Shown here: one piece after another, positions 44,234-53,833 of the stretch
Layout of the letters: each line of letters begins with the position of its first letter
Position numbering within the stretch: position 1 is the first letter of the stretch
Assembly (NCBI GenBank): GCA_022448425.1
Contig: JAKVCY010000141.1
Coordinates: forward strand, 1-61,250
DNA from: Thalassotalea sp.
GTDB taxonomy: Bacteria; Pseudomonadota; Gammaproteobacteria; Enterobacterales; Alteromonadaceae
Direction of reading: 5' to 3'
DNA: 61,250 nt
Made by a program: the position numbers and the translations under genes
The notes under the pieces: generated by a model
What the model was told of the DNA's origin: nothing
Seen by the model: the letters and a program-made list of their open reading frames with translations, nothing else
Databases searched by the model: none

Positions 44234-47200
44234 ATGAAACCAATTATTTTGACTATGCAAGCCTTCGGTCCGTTTGCACAGACTGAAACGATAAATTTTG
44301 AGAGTTTAGGCTCAAATCCATTATTTCTAATAAACGGCCCCACAGGCGCTGGGAAAACGTCAATTTTAGATGCTATTTGTTTTGCACTGTATGGCGAGAC
44401 CACAGGAAATGAGCGCCAAGGTATGCAGATGCGTTGCGATATGGCTGCGCCCTCAACGCTTACTGAAGTGACGTTGGAATTTGCCTTACACGACAAACGT
44501 TATCGTGTCACACGTGCACCAAAGCAACAAGTACCTAAAACCCGTGGTGACGGCATGACTAATCGTGACCATACGGCATCACTTTACGATATCACAAATG
44601 AAGAAGCGTTAATTACTAGCGCGGCGGGAACGGTAAAAAAGGAAGTTGCGAACATCATTGGGCTAAATGAAAATCAATTTAGACAAGTGATGGTGCTGCC
44701 ACAGGGTAAGTTTAGAGAATTGCTATTGGCTTCTTCAACAGACCGAGAGCAGATTTTCGGCCAGCTATTCCAAACAGACATTTACAAGAAAATTGAGCTT
44801 GCGCTAAAAGAAAAGGCGAGCCAAATCATTAAAGAAAAGCATGAATTTGATATTCAAATTCAGACGGCATTGCAAATTGCCGACGTAGAGTCTGAGCAGG
44901 CGCTTACAGAGCGCAGTGCTGCGTTGGCAGAAACATTTGAACACGCACAAAAAAGTGAGCAAGCGGCACTTGTTACCCTTAACCAAGTCAAAACGGAACA
45001 GCAAAAAGCCCAAGAGCTAAAACTGACTTTTGAGAAGCGAGAACAAGCGAAAACCAGCTTACATAGCCATCTCGAACATAGTGACGCAATTAAAGGGCGA
45101 GTGCAGCGAATTGACAATGCTAAGCAAGCCATGAACTTACTTTTACCGTTTACACAAAAGCAGAAGGCTGAAGCTGAAAGTAAACAACTAGTAGAAAAGG
45201 TCGCTAACTTTGAAAAGGCATTTGTTACAGCCCAGAGTGAGGTTAGTCAAAAAGAAACTGCGCTGAAAGTGGCAACAGACAAGGCGAGTCAAATTCCCCA
45301 ACTTGTGGATAGGCGCGCATCGCTTGAGGCGATGAAAGGGCAGTTGTCAGAAAAAATAGCGCTTGAGAAAAGTATAGCTAGTGATCAACAACAGCAAGTT
45401 CAAAACAATCAGGATTTAGCTAAGTACAGTGCTTACAGAGAAAAGCTTGCGAAAGAGGCTGAGCAGGGACAGCAGTTACTTGAACAAGCTAAAAATGAGC
45501 AAGCTCGAATTCCTGCCTTGCAAGCTGATATTAGCTTAAAGCAAAGGCAAGTGAACGATCTTGGTAAGCTAAGTAGGCTACAAACCTCGTATACAAATTT
45601 ATCAGCTCAAACTGCTCATATACAGCAACAGGTTAGCCAAGCACAGTCTCATTACCAAGGTTGTCATCGCCAAGCAGATACGCTTGAAATGCATTGGCAC
45701 AATGGCCAAGCAGCGATATTGGCGCAGCGCCTTCAGCATGGTCAGCCTTGTCCCGTTTGTGGTAGTGAAAATCACCCGATGCCTGCGCAATTTACTGGCG
45801 AGCAAGTTTCCAAAGAGCAAGTGCAAACTGCTCGAGACAATGCTCAAGCTGCTCAGTTGGCATTCAATAAAGTAAGTAATGAACTTGAACAACACAATCT
45901 GCAGCTGGCGGAATGCCACAGGCAAATTGATGAACTTGCCCATGAGCTTATTAATGAGCTTGTCACAGAGCTCGGTGCCAGTATACAAAATGGTATGTTA
46001 ACTAGCCAAAATGTGCAGGTAGTCATGAATGAGCTTACTGCTTCTATTGCTCAGTCGACTGAATATGTGAATCAGTTAAAGGCGTTTAATATTGGCGAAA
46101 AAGAGAATGATGTACAGGTTAAAAAGAAGCGGTGCCTCGATGGTGAGAATTTTATTGCTGAGTTAAATAAAAAAATAGCGAGGACCGAAGCTAGTACTAC
46201 TGAAAAACAAACTCGTCTAATTACATTAACAAACACTTTAGATCCAAATATTACAGATTTAACTGTTCTGGAAAATACCGTTGCCGAGTTGACTCAACAA
46301 ATTGACCTGTTAGAAAAAGCAAAAGAAGCCGCGCAGCAAGCCCATCATGTGTCAATGAATGCAAAGTCTTCGGCGGAAACGCAGTTGAAAACGCATCAAG
46401 ACTTGCTTTCACAAAGCAATGATAATCTTGGCAAGCTAACTAACGAGTGGTCGATAGCCTTGGCTGCTAGTGTATTTGAAGACGACAATGCTTTTATACA
46501 AAGCAAAGCGACGGAGCAAGAGTTGCAAGCTTGGCAGCGGGAGATTAATCAATTTAAAGAAAAGCAAACACAACTAGAACAAACCATAAGTGACCTTAAC
46601 CAAGCACTAGCTGAAAAAGAGCTGCCCAATGTCGACCTGCTTACAGAAAAATTAAAAGAAGCAGAAGCCGTCCATACCAAAGAACGTGAAGTTCTGGCTA
46701 GCGCTCGTGCTTTACACGAAAAATTAATTAGCGTTCAAAAACAAATTGAGACGTTGCACGAGAAAAATGAAAAGTTAGAAGAAGCCTACAAAATTTTCGG
46801 CACACTGTCCGACGTTGCTAGCGGTAAAACGGGCAGTCGCATTAGTTTGCATCGTTTTGTACTGGGCGTGCTGCTCGATGATGTGCTTATTCAAGCATCA
46901 CAACGTTTAAGCTTAATGAGTAAAGGGCGTTATCGTTTAGAGCGCAAAACAGAAGGTTTTAAGGGCTCTGTCGGCCGAGGTTTAGACTTAATGGTAGAAG
47001 ACGGTTACACAGGAAAAGTACGTGATGTTGCCACCTTATCCGGTGGAGAATCGTTTATGGCTGCCTTAGCGTTAGCCTTGGGCCTTTCTGACGTAGTGCA
47101 ATCCTACAGTGGCGGTATTCGCCTAGAGACCTTATTTATTGATGAAGGCTTTGGCAGTTTAGATCCTGAATCGCTTGAACTTGCTGTTCAAACGTTGGTG

Positions 47201-47338
47201 GATTTGCAGCAGTCAGGGCGCATGATTGGCGTTATCTCGCATGTATCAGAGTTGAAAGAGCAAATGGCACAACGCATTGATGTGATGCCAGCTAGAACAG
47301 GCTCGACCGTGTCAGTACACTCTGGTGTCAGTGTATAG
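44234..47338 (+). CDS. sbcC: Exonuclease subunit SbcC (Rad50-like ATPase)
   Basis: A 1034-residue SMC-like ATPase. The Walker A NGPTGAGKTS lies at residues 34-43. Two long coiled-coil arms meet at a zinc hook CPVCGSENHP near residue 505. The signature motif LSGGESFMAALALALGL lies near 935 and Walker B LFIDEGFGSLD near 965. It partners SbcD in repair of DNA hairpins and ends. The length is within the family range. Confidence 0.96.
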   Translation: MKPIILTMQAFGPFAQTETINFESLGSNPLFLINGPTGAGKTSILDAICFALYGETTGNERQGMQMRCDMAAPSTLTEVTLEFALHDKRYRVTRAPKQQVPKTRGDGMTNRDHTASLYDITNEEALITSAAGTVKKEVANIIGLNENQFRQVMVLPQGKFRELLLASSTDREQIFGQLFQTDIYKKIELALKEKASQIIKEKHEFDIQIQTALQIADVESEQALTERSAALAETFEHAQKSEQAALVTLNQVKTEQQKAQELKLTFEKREQAKTSLHSHLEHSDAIKGRVQRIDNAKQAMNLLLPFTQKQKAEAESKQLVEKVANFEKAFVTAQSEVSQKETALKVATDKASQIPQLVDRRASLEAMKGQLSEKIALEKSIASDQQQQVQNNQDLAKYSAYREKLAKEAEQGQQLLEQAKNEQARIPALQADISLKQRQVNDLGKLSRLQTSYTNLSAQTAHIQQQVSQAQSHYQGCHRQADTLEMHWHNGQAAILAQRLQHGQPCPVCGSENHPMPAQFTGEQVSKEQVQTARDNAQAAQLAFNKVSNELEQHNLQLAECHRQIDELAHELINELVTELGASIQNGMLTSQNVQVVMNELTASIAQSTEYVNQLKAFNIGEKENDVQVKKKRCLDGENFIAELNKKIARTEASTTEKQTRLITLTNTLDPNITDLTVLENTVAELTQQIDLLEKAKEAAQQAHHVSMNAKSSAETQLKTHQDLLSQSNDNLGKLTNEWSIALAASVFEDDNAFIQSKATEQELQAWQREINQFKEKQTQLEQTISDLNQALAEKELPNVDLLTEKLKEAEAVHTKEREVLASARALHEKLISVQKQIETLHEKNEKLEEAYKIFGTLSDVASGKTGSRISLHRFVLGVLLDDVLIQASQRLSLMSKGRYRLERKTEGFKGSVGRGLDLMVEDGYTGKVRDVATLSGGESFMAALALALGLSDVVQSYSGGIRLETLFIDEGFGSLDPESLELAVQTLVDLQQSGRMIGVISHVSELKEQMAQRIDVMPARTGSTVSVHSGVSV

Positions 47339-47634
47339 TCAATTATAAAATAAGGGCGTCGAGAGAATTTTTTATCACGCCCTGATATCCATTATGTCTA
47401 TTGTTTATTCGTCATTTTTACTTGAAACCGTTACACTAGTAACGTCTAAAAATAAGTAATATCAGCTATTTAAATTGCCTTTATTAATTTCCCCTGATTA
47501 ATCACCCGCAATGCCTTTTTCGCGGTCGGCTAAAAGCTGATATTTAACCTGAACTCGAGTTAAGAAGTTAGAAAGCAATTTGTTATCCCTAGTTCAGGTT
47601 ACCTACTTTCTCAGATTAAAGGAGTTGTCGTTAC
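47339..47634. other. Gene-free interval
   Basis: About 296 bp after sbcC. GGGCGT (47354-47359) and ACGCCC (47377-47382) could form a weak hairpin. The rest presumably holds the promoter of the EamA gene, whose ribosome site AAGGAG is at about 47619. Nothing else was seen. Confidence 0.4.
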
Positions 47635-48537
47635 GTGAGCTTTTTTCAGATAGATACTTGGATAGCCTTTACCTTACTTGCTGCATTTATGCAGGCCATT
47701 CGAACCGCAGGTCAAAAGCAGCTCTCAGAAAAGTTATCTTCACTGGCAACGGCTGGCGTACGCTATATTTTTGCGCTTCCATTTGCGTGGTGTTACTTGT
47801 ATTGGATGGTTGAACGATATGACGTTACCATTCCGACGCTAAACACAACTTTTATTCAATACGCCTCAATTGCCAGCGTCGCACAGCTAATTAGTACCGC
47901 GTGTTTAGTCGCCGCATTTAGCTATCGCAACTTTGCAGTTGCCACCAGCCTTGCCAAGACAGAAGCGATTCAAGTGGCGATTATTGGCGCCGTCTTCTTT
48001 GGCGCTTCACTAAGTGCATTTGGCTGGTTCTCAGTGGTCATTGGCATGGTGGGGGTTTTGTTGCTGTCGAAGGTTAAGTTTACTTGGCAAGATATTTTTA
48101 ATAACCCCGGCGCGGCATATGGCTTAGCGTCAGGCTTAGGTTTAGCCATTACAACATCGCTTATCCGTGAAGCTAGTCTCGCGTTAAATACCCACCTTAT
48201 GGTGAGTGCCGCTATTACACTGGTATTCTTAATTACAGCGCAGTCTATTCTTGCCGCTATTTACTTGCTGTTGACCGATGTATCTCAATTTCGAAAGATG
48301 GTGGTCAATTGGCGACTGGCGTTATTCGTTGGCGTTACCAGCGTACTTGGCTCCATTGGCTGGTTTACTGCCGCGAGCTATCAAACTGCGGCGTATGTGA
48401 AAGCCTTAGGACAAGTAGAATTCTTCTTTACGTTGATTCTTACTTACCGAGTATTCAAAGAAAAAGTCACCTTTGTTGAAATTATCGGTATGGCGTTAAT
48501 CGTCATTAGTGTCATAGTTCTGTTGCTTTTTGCCTAA
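47635..48537 (+). CDS. EamA/DMT-superfamily transporter
   Basis: A 300-residue membrane protein with ten predicted helices in two EamA repeats, starting at GTG 47635 after AAGGAG. Typical features are the helix-1 segment LLAAFMQAIRTAGQ, the mid-protein charged helix boundaries, and the last helix pair VEFFFTLILTYRVFKEKVTFVEIIGMALIVISVIVLLL. Family members export amino acids, sugars or other metabolites. The substrate cannot be told. A second EamA protein lies at 52903-53787. Confidence 0.85.
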   Translation: MSFFQIDTWIAFTLLAAFMQAIRTAGQKQLSEKLSSLATAGVRYIFALPFAWCYLYWMVERYDVTIPTLNTTFIQYASIASVAQLISTACLVAAFSYRNFAVATSLAKTEAIQVAIIGAVFFGASLSAFGWFSVVIGMVGVLLLSKVKFTWQDIFNNPGAAYGLASGLGLAITTSLIREASLALNTHLMVSAAITLVFLITAQSILAAIYLLLTDVSQFRKMVVNWRLALFVGVTSVLGSIGWFTAASYQTAAYVKALGQVEFFFTLILTYRVFKEKVTFVEIIGMALIVISVIVLLLFA

Positions 48538-48582
48538 GTTTGCTAGAATCCGTCACCTTTTTATCGGTTAGAATAAGTAATT

Positions 48583-49065
48583 ATGCAAATTACCAAAGAC
48601 AAAGTAGTGCAGTTCCACTACACAATTAAAGATGCCGAAGGTGAACAAGTAGATACTTCACGTACTGGCGACCCAATGGCTTACTTGCACGGCCACGACA
48701 ACATGATCGTTGGTGTTGAAAAAGCGCTAGATGGCAAGCAAGCGGGTGACAAATTTTCGGTAACGGTAGAGCCTAGTGAAGGTTACGGTGAACGCCAAGA
48801 AGACGCGGTGCAACGTATTCCGAGTAAACACCTTCAAGGTGCAAAAGTATGGAAGCCAGGCATGGTCGCTGTTGTTCATACAGAGCAGGGCGCACGCCAA
48901 GTAACGGTATTGAAAGTTGGTCGTTTTATGGTGACCTGTGATTTAAACCCGCCATTAGCAGGCAAGACATTAGATTTTGATTTAGAAGTTGTTGACGTGC
49001 GTGATGCGACTGAAGAAGAGATTTCTCACGGTCATGCTCACGGCGTTGGAGGTCACCAGCACTAA
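48583..49065 (+). CDS. slyD: FKBP-type peptidyl-prolyl cis-trans isomerase, SlyD-like
   Basis: A 160-residue cytoplasmic FKBP. It starts MQITKDKVVQFHYTIKDAEG and has YLHGHDNMIVGVEKALDGKQAGDKF, which is the SlyD FKBP half-domain, with an inserted chaperone flap (SEGYGERQEDAVQRIPSKHL), and the return strands LDFDLEVVDVRDA. The tail is short but His-rich (SHGHAHGVGGHQH), a feature used by SlyD to bind nickel and other metals. It folds proline-containing proteins and can assist hydrogenase maturation. The His tail is interesting next to a NiSOD-using lifestyle, though distant. Confidence 0.88.
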   Translation: MQITKDKVVQFHYTIKDAEGEQVDTSRTGDPMAYLHGHDNMIVGVEKALDGKQAGDKFSVTVEPSEGYGERQEDAVQRIPSKHLQGAKVWKPGMVAVVHTEQGARQVTVLKVGRFMVTCDLNPPLAGKTLDFDLEVVDVRDATEEEISHGHAHGVGGHQH

Positions 49066-49097
49066 ATTTGCCGAAATAGCATTAAATAACTTTTAAT

Positions 49098-49134
49098 AAA
49101 AAGCACTTAGGGGCAGCTCTAAGTGCTTTTTTTT
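49098..49134 (+). terminator. Rho-independent terminator after the FKBP gene
   Basis: AAAAAGCACTTAG, an 8-base loop, CTAAGTGCTTTTTTT: a 13-bp stem followed by a T-run, 35 bp past the stop. Confidence 0.92.
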
Positions 49135-49233
49135 ACGATAAAACAACCACTTTATAATGTGATGTAGCGTTGAGGTTTCGGCGATTCCTGCTAAGGTAAA
49201 GACTATTAAAAAAGCAATAAATCAGGAAACATT

Positions 49234-50562
49234 ATGAAATCGCGTTCTCGTATACCTATCGCTTCGCTTCGTAAGCCTTTATCTGCATTGTCACTTATTG
49301 CGGCTGCCTTATTATCAGGCTCTGTGCTTGCTAAAACCCAAGTTATCCATGCGGGTGAATTACTCAGCGTGCCGGGAGAAAAGCCACTGGCTAAGCAAAC
49401 GCTGGTGATCAAAGACGGCAAAGTGGTAGAAATTAAGAAAGGCTTTGTTGATGCGAAGCGCGTTGATAAAAATGCTGAATTTATTGATTTATCAGATAGC
49501 TTTGTGATGCCTGGCCTGATGGATATGCATGTGCATTTGCAGGGTGAGTTAGGGCCTAACAATGACAGTGAGTCATTGCGAATGTCTAAGCCGTTAATGC
49601 AAATGCGTTCGCAAATGTTCGCGATGAAAATTATGGAAGCCGGCTTTACAACAGTTCGCGATGTAGGTTCTAGTCCTCAAGAAATGTATGGCCTTCGTGA
49701 CGCGATTAACAAGGGCTGGGTTGACGGTCCGAGAATTATCGCAGCTGGTGGTGTTGGTATCACGGGCGGTCACAATGATGTTAGTGGTGTTAGCCCTGAG
49801 CTAATGGAATTTCATGACCACAGTAATAAAACCGTTTGTAACGGCCCGTTTGATTGCCGTCGCGCCGCTCGTCACACCATCAAATACGGTGCAGACTTAA
49901 TTAAAATCACTTCTACGGGCGGTGTATTAACGGACCGCGCTACCGGTACCGGTCAACAAATGGAGATGGACGAGCTCAAAGAAGTTGTATTGGCGGCAAA
50001 ACGTATGGGCCGTAAGGTAGCAAGCCATGCTCACCAAGAAGACGGTATTATCGCTGCACTAGAAGCAGGCGTTGCTAGTATTGAACACGGTACGTATGCA
50101 TCTGAAAAAGCACACAAATTGTTCAAAGAAACAGGGGCTTATTTAGTACCAACTTTACTTGCAGGGGAAACCGTGCTGCAAATGGCAAAGAATACGAACG
50201 TATTGTCGGAGTCGCAGAAGGCGAAGGCGATAAAAGTCGGCACCGACATGAAAGGTAACTTTGCCAAAGCGGTTAAAGCTGGCGTTAAGATCGCGTTTGG
50301 TACCGATAGCGGTGTTTCAAAGCATGGTATTAACGCGCAAGAAGCCGTGCTAATGCATAATGCCGGAATGTCAGCGATGAATGTTATTAAATCGGCAACA
50401 GTGAATGCGGCAGATCTCATCGATATGACAGATTCATTAGGCACGTTAGAGCCAGGTAAATACGCTGACATCATCGCAACGAATGGTAGCCCGTTGAAAA
50501 ATATTGAAGAGCTGCTCGACGTTGATTTCGTCATGAAAGGCGGTAAAGTTATTAAGCAATAA
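49234..50562 (+). CDS. Secreted metal-dependent amidohydrolase
   Basis: A 442-residue protein with a signal peptide (SLIAAALLSGSVLAK, cleaved near residue 34). The amidohydrolase TIM barrel shows MDMHVHLQ (His99, His101), the metal-bridging Lys in LIKITSTGGV, ASHAHQEDG, SIEHGTYA and FGTDSG, so all metal ligands are present. Relatives include Xaa-Pro dipeptidases, imidazolonepropionase-like enzymes and secreted peptidases common in marine Alteromonadales. Periplasmic peptide or amide hydrolysis is the most likely role. Confidence 0.88.
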   Translation: MKSRSRIPIASLRKPLSALSLIAAALLSGSVLAKTQVIHAGELLSVPGEKPLAKQTLVIKDGKVVEIKKGFVDAKRVDKNAEFIDLSDSFVMPGLMDMHVHLQGELGPNNDSESLRMSKPLMQMRSQMFAMKIMEAGFTTVRDVGSSPQEMYGLRDAINKGWVDGPRIIAAGGVGITGGHNDVSGVSPELMEFHDHSNKTVCNGPFDCRRAARHTIKYGADLIKITSTGGVLTDRATGTGQQMEMDELKEVVLAAKRMGRKVASHAHQEDGIIAALEAGVASIEHGTYASEKAHKLFKETGAYLVPTLLAGETVLQMAKNTNVLSESQKAKAIKVGTDMKGNFAKAVKAGVKIAFGTDSGVSKHGINAQEAVLMHNAGMSAMNVIKSATVNAADLIDMTDSLGTLEPGKYADIIATNGSPLKNIEELLDVDFVMKGGKVIKQ

Positions 50563-50592
50563 GCTAACCGTCTGAAAGCCAGAAAAAATAAG

Positions 50593-50620
50593 GAAAGCCA
50601 TGTTTTTACATGGCTTTTTT
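50593..50620 (+). terminator. Rho-independent terminator after the amidohydrolase gene
   Basis: AAAGCCATG, loop TTTTTA, CATGGCTTTTTT: 9-bp stem followed by a T-run, about 30 bp past the stop. Confidence 0.9.
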
Positions 50621-50720
50621 CGTTTAATCGTCAGGCGTTTTTGGTTGATTCATCTATACTAGCCTAATACTCGGTGAAATATTCACGTCGCCTTATTCAT
50701 AGGTTCATAGGGAAGTGTTG

Positions 50721-51541
50721 GTGCTCAATAATATTACTCGTATTCGTACGTTGTTCTTAATACGTATACCTTTAGGCTCAATATTTTTGTGCTTGTTAAC
50801 GGCTTTGTGCCTTACGGAGCCTATGCAGTTACGGCGAGCAACAGCGCACCAGAAACAATAATTATCAGTACGGTGAAAGTTCCACCGCTAGCTTACATGG
50901 AAAATGGCAAAGCTTCTGGGGTGGCAGTTGATATCGCGACAGAAGCGTTAAATCGATTAAATCAGCCGTTTGAAATCAGAATTTACCCACCAGCAAGAGC
51001 CCAAGTGTTGATGCAATCTGGCGAAATAGACGCAACGTTTCCATTTGTGAAAACGGCAGTGAGGTAGGAGTTTGCTGATTATCCAGAAGAGTCCCTTATT
51101 GAGCATCCAACAGTATTTTTCGCTCGAAAAGGCGAGGGGGTTCGTTTCGATGGTGACTTTAAAAACCTATCCCCTTACACATATGCAATTATTAGAGGCT
51201 CTAGTTACTCCGACAAGTTTGTCGACGCAATGGAAAACAAACTCATCACTAAGATTATTCAAGTAACGAATCAGCGACAGGTGGTTCGCATGCTGATGAA
51301 CCATAGAGTGGATATTGTTGTTGGAACCAGGATATCACTGGCACATCGCATTGAGCAGATGGGGTATGCTGAATCGATAGAGGTCCTGTCACCTGCACTT
51401 GATGTTAACTCTAAAGGTTACTTGGTTTTTTCCAAGAAAAGCTCAGCAAAGCACTTGCTGCCAGAATTAGATAGAGTGCTACGAGAAATGAAGTCGGACG
51501 GCAACTATCAAGCGATTATGCGTCGCTATGACCTTCTTTAG
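50721..51541 (+). pseudogene. SBP family 3 gene broken by a frameshift and an in-frame TAG
   Basis: A signal-peptide-like sequence (NNITRIRTLF then SIFLCLLTALCL) begins at GTG 50721. The mature protein (SNSAPETIIISTVKVPPLAY onward) is in another frame, entered near 50790-50830, so a frameshift separates them. The mature frame then meets TAG at 51065-51067 between PFVKTAVR and EFADYPEESL and resumes without shift to a normal family 3 end, NYQAIMRRYDLL, at 51541. The first-lobe motif YPPARAQVLMQSGEIDATFPF and second-lobe motif RQVVRMLMNHRVDIVVG are clear. Two independent lesions make it a probable pseudogene; the internal restart frames at 51230 would lack a signal. Confidence 0.85.
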
Positions 51542-51685
51542 CTATCACTTCATTTAGCTATACCGCAGTAAACATTGCCGGCAATAACTATTTATCTACG
51601 TACTATGTTAATCTTCCGCTAAGTGTCATTCGTAACATAAGCTGATGACAAATCGGCCTTATTTAGAAACATAACTAGTGGAATT

Positions 51686-52852
51686 ATGAGTTTTAGCCAT
51701 TCCTTTCATTCAAATATTAGCAGTATAGGTAAAGCCCGCTGGCAAGCTTGTTTTAGCGGTTCACAGCCTTTTCTTAGGTTTGATTTACTTGCGTTGCTAG
51801 AAGATAGCGATTGCTTGGGTGCTGAGGCAGGTTGGCAGGTTTGCCATTTGTTAGTGGAAGATCAAACAGAACACCCAGAAGCGCAAACTGTCGCGTGTAT
51901 ACCCCTTTACATTAAATCGCATTCATATGGCGAGTATCTATTTGACTGGTCATGGGCTGATGCATATGAGCAACATGGTATAGCGTACTACCCTAAAATT
52001 GTCAGTGCAGTACCGTTTACGCCAGTTACCGGACAGCGCATTGGCATCGCCGCCGAATACTTGGAAAGACAACAAGAAATCTACACTTATGTTTCGGCGT
52101 TGATCAGTGCATTAGCCAAACAAACAAAAGCGCAAACCGCGCAGCTATTGTTTTTATCGGAATCTGAAAAACACCAGTTAACGGATCTAAAATGGCTGCC
52201 TCGAAGCGATGTGCAATACCATTGGTTTAATCGGGACTATCAGACATTTGATGATTTTCTAGCAGCGTTAAATGCTAGAAAACGGAAAAGCATTGCCAAA
52301 GAACGAAATGCTGTAGCTAGCCATCAAATTACTATCAAAGTGGTTGAAGCAAGTGAGGTTACTCCGCAACAGTGGCAGGCGTTTTATCACTGCTATCGAG
52401 CGACTTACGCGAAACGTTCAGGTCACGGCGGCTATTTATCAGAAGAGTTTTTTCATGGATTAAGTCAGGCTGTGTCTACGCAGTGTTTTTTAGTGTTGGC
52501 TGAAAGTGACGAGAATATTGTCGCAGGTAGTCTATTTTTTGCTGACGACAAGCAACTCTATGGCCGATATTGGGGAGCGCTTGCCGACTTTAGTTTCCTA
52601 CATTTTGAATTATGTTACTACCAAGGGATAGAGCTTTGTTTGGCCAAAGGGCTTCAGCAATTCAATGCGGGTGCGCAGGGGCAACACAAAATTAAACGTG
52701 GTTTTGAACCGGTTTATGTACATGGTAGCTATCAGATATTTCACCCGAGTTTTCGTGCCGCAATTGACGATTTTCTGGGTCAAGAATCCGTTCACAATAA
52801 GGCGCACTTTGACGCCGCTATGAACGCTTTGCCTTATCGCAAAGAAGGTTAA
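51686..52852 (+). CDS. FemAB-like / DUF482 GNAT-family protein
   Basis: A 388-residue cytoplasmic protein of the DUF482 family, which has a double GNAT fold related to FemABX peptidoglycan transferases. Recognisable parts are FLRFDLLALLEDSDCLG near residue 28-44, IPLYIKSHSYGEYLFDWSWADA, LPRSDVQYHWFNRDY, FLAALNARKRKSIAKER, LYGRYWGALADFSFLHFELCYY, and GAQGQHKIKRGFEP near the end. Role is unproven; aminoacyl- or acyl-transfer is assumed from the fold. Its stop codon overlaps the first bases of the hairpin at 52851. Confidence 0.85.
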   Translation: MSFSHSFHSNISSIGKARWQACFSGSQPFLRFDLLALLEDSDCLGAEAGWQVCHLLVEDQTEHPEAQTVACIPLYIKSHSYGEYLFDWSWADAYEQHGIAYYPKIVSAVPFTPVTGQRIGIAAEYLERQQEIYTYVSALISALAKQTKAQTAQLLFLSESEKHQLTDLKWLPRSDVQYHWFNRDYQTFDDFLAALNARKRKSIAKERNAVASHQITIKVVEASEVTPQQWQAFYHCYRATYAKRSGHGGYLSEEFFHGLSQAVSTQCFLVLAESDENIVAGSLFFADDKQLYGRYWGALADFSFLHFELCYYQGIELCLAKGLQQFNAGAQGQHKIKRGFEPVYVHGSYQIFHPSFRAAIDDFLGQESVHNKAHFDAAMNALPYRKEG

Positions 52853-52880
52853 GCTTCGACTTAGTTGGTCGAAGCTTTAA
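52851..52880 (+). terminator. Hairpin overlapping the stop codon of the DUF482 gene
   Basis: AAGCTTCGAC (52851-52860) and GTCGAAGCTT (52868-52877) form a 10-bp perfect stem with a 7-base loop, followed by only a short T-tract. It starts within the TAA stop and lies between two convergent genes, so it probably serves both as terminator. Confidence 0.6.
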
Positions 52881-52902
52881 CTCGAAACCTTAACTGGAAG
52901 CT

Positions 52903-53787
52903 TTAATTCGATGCTCTGGCTCGAGGCTTACCTATTAATCCTGTAGTAAGACTAACACCCAGCAAGATAAAGCCACTACCTAGCAATACGTTTAGGGTAA
53001 TTGCTTCCTCTAAGAACAAATAACCCCACAAAATACCAAACACTGGGATCAAGTAAGTAACAGATATCGCTTTCGTTGGACCAGCCTCGGATAAGATTCT
53101 AAAGAAAATGATATAGGCGATACCCGTGCACGCTACAGCAAGCACTATCGTTGACCAAATCGCATCGCTAGAAGGCATTTCTGAGGGAAGAAAGAATATG
53201 CAAATAGGCAGTAGCATTAGTGCGGAATATATTTGGCTGCCCGTAGCTAAAACGAGTGGCTTAACATTGTGCATATAAACTTTCGTGTAGTTGGCTGCAA
53301 TAGCGTAGCAAGTTGTTGCGCCAAGTGCGGCTAAGGTCGGTAGTGTTAAATTGGCTTCACCGATAACAAGATTGTCTTGCATTAAAACGAATACGCCTGC
53401 AAAACCTAAAATGAGTCCTAGCACACCAAACTTAGAGGTTTTTTCTTTTAACCAAAAGTAACTCACAAGTGCCGCAAAAAACGGCGCTGTCGCATTTAGT
53501 ACTGAGCCAATACCTGCGCTCAACGTCAGCATGGCATAGGCAAAAAGAACGAAAGGAATTGCCGTATTAAACGCTGCCATCAGGGTTAACTTTCGCCAGT
53601 TGCTCGCAAGCTGCGAAACGAGCTTTTGTTTAATGATGATAGGCATCAACACTAGCGCTGCGATTCCACAACGCAGCACGACCAAAAGAATAGGGCCTAG
53701 TTCTGGGCTACTAATGCGAGTGAAGAGAAATGATCCACCCCAAACGGCGGCTAAAAAGTGTAATTCAATTGCAATTCTAATGGACAT
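52903..53787 (-). CDS. EamA/DMT-superfamily transporter
   Basis: A 294-residue ten-helix protein. The N-terminus reads LHFLAAVWGGSFLFTRISSPELGPILLVVLRC, a diagnostic EamA opening, and the second repeat ends with YLIPVFGILWGYLFLEEAITLNVLLGSGFILLGV. It resembles the RhaT/YdcZ-like exporters of amino acids and metabolites. It is convergent with the DUF482 gene and downstream of trmO on the same strand, 46 bp after it. Confidence 0.88.
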   Translation of the reverse strand: MSIRIAIELHFLAAVWGGSFLFTRISSPELGPILLVVLRCGIAALVLMPIIIKQKLVSQLASNWRKLTLMAAFNTAIPFVLFAYAMLTLSAGIGSVLNATAPFFAALVSYFWLKEKTSKFGVLGLILGFAGVFVLMQDNLVIGEANLTLPTLAALGATTCYAIAANYTKVYMHNVKPLVLATGSQIYSALMLLPICIFFLPSEMPSSDAIWSTIVLAVACTGIAYIIFFRILSEAGPTKAISVTYLIPVFGILWGYLFLEEAITLNVLLGSGFILLGVSLTTGLIGKPRARASN

Positions 53788-53833
53788 AAATTTAGCGTTT
53801 AAGTTTTATTGTTTTTGGTAATAAGCTGATTGC

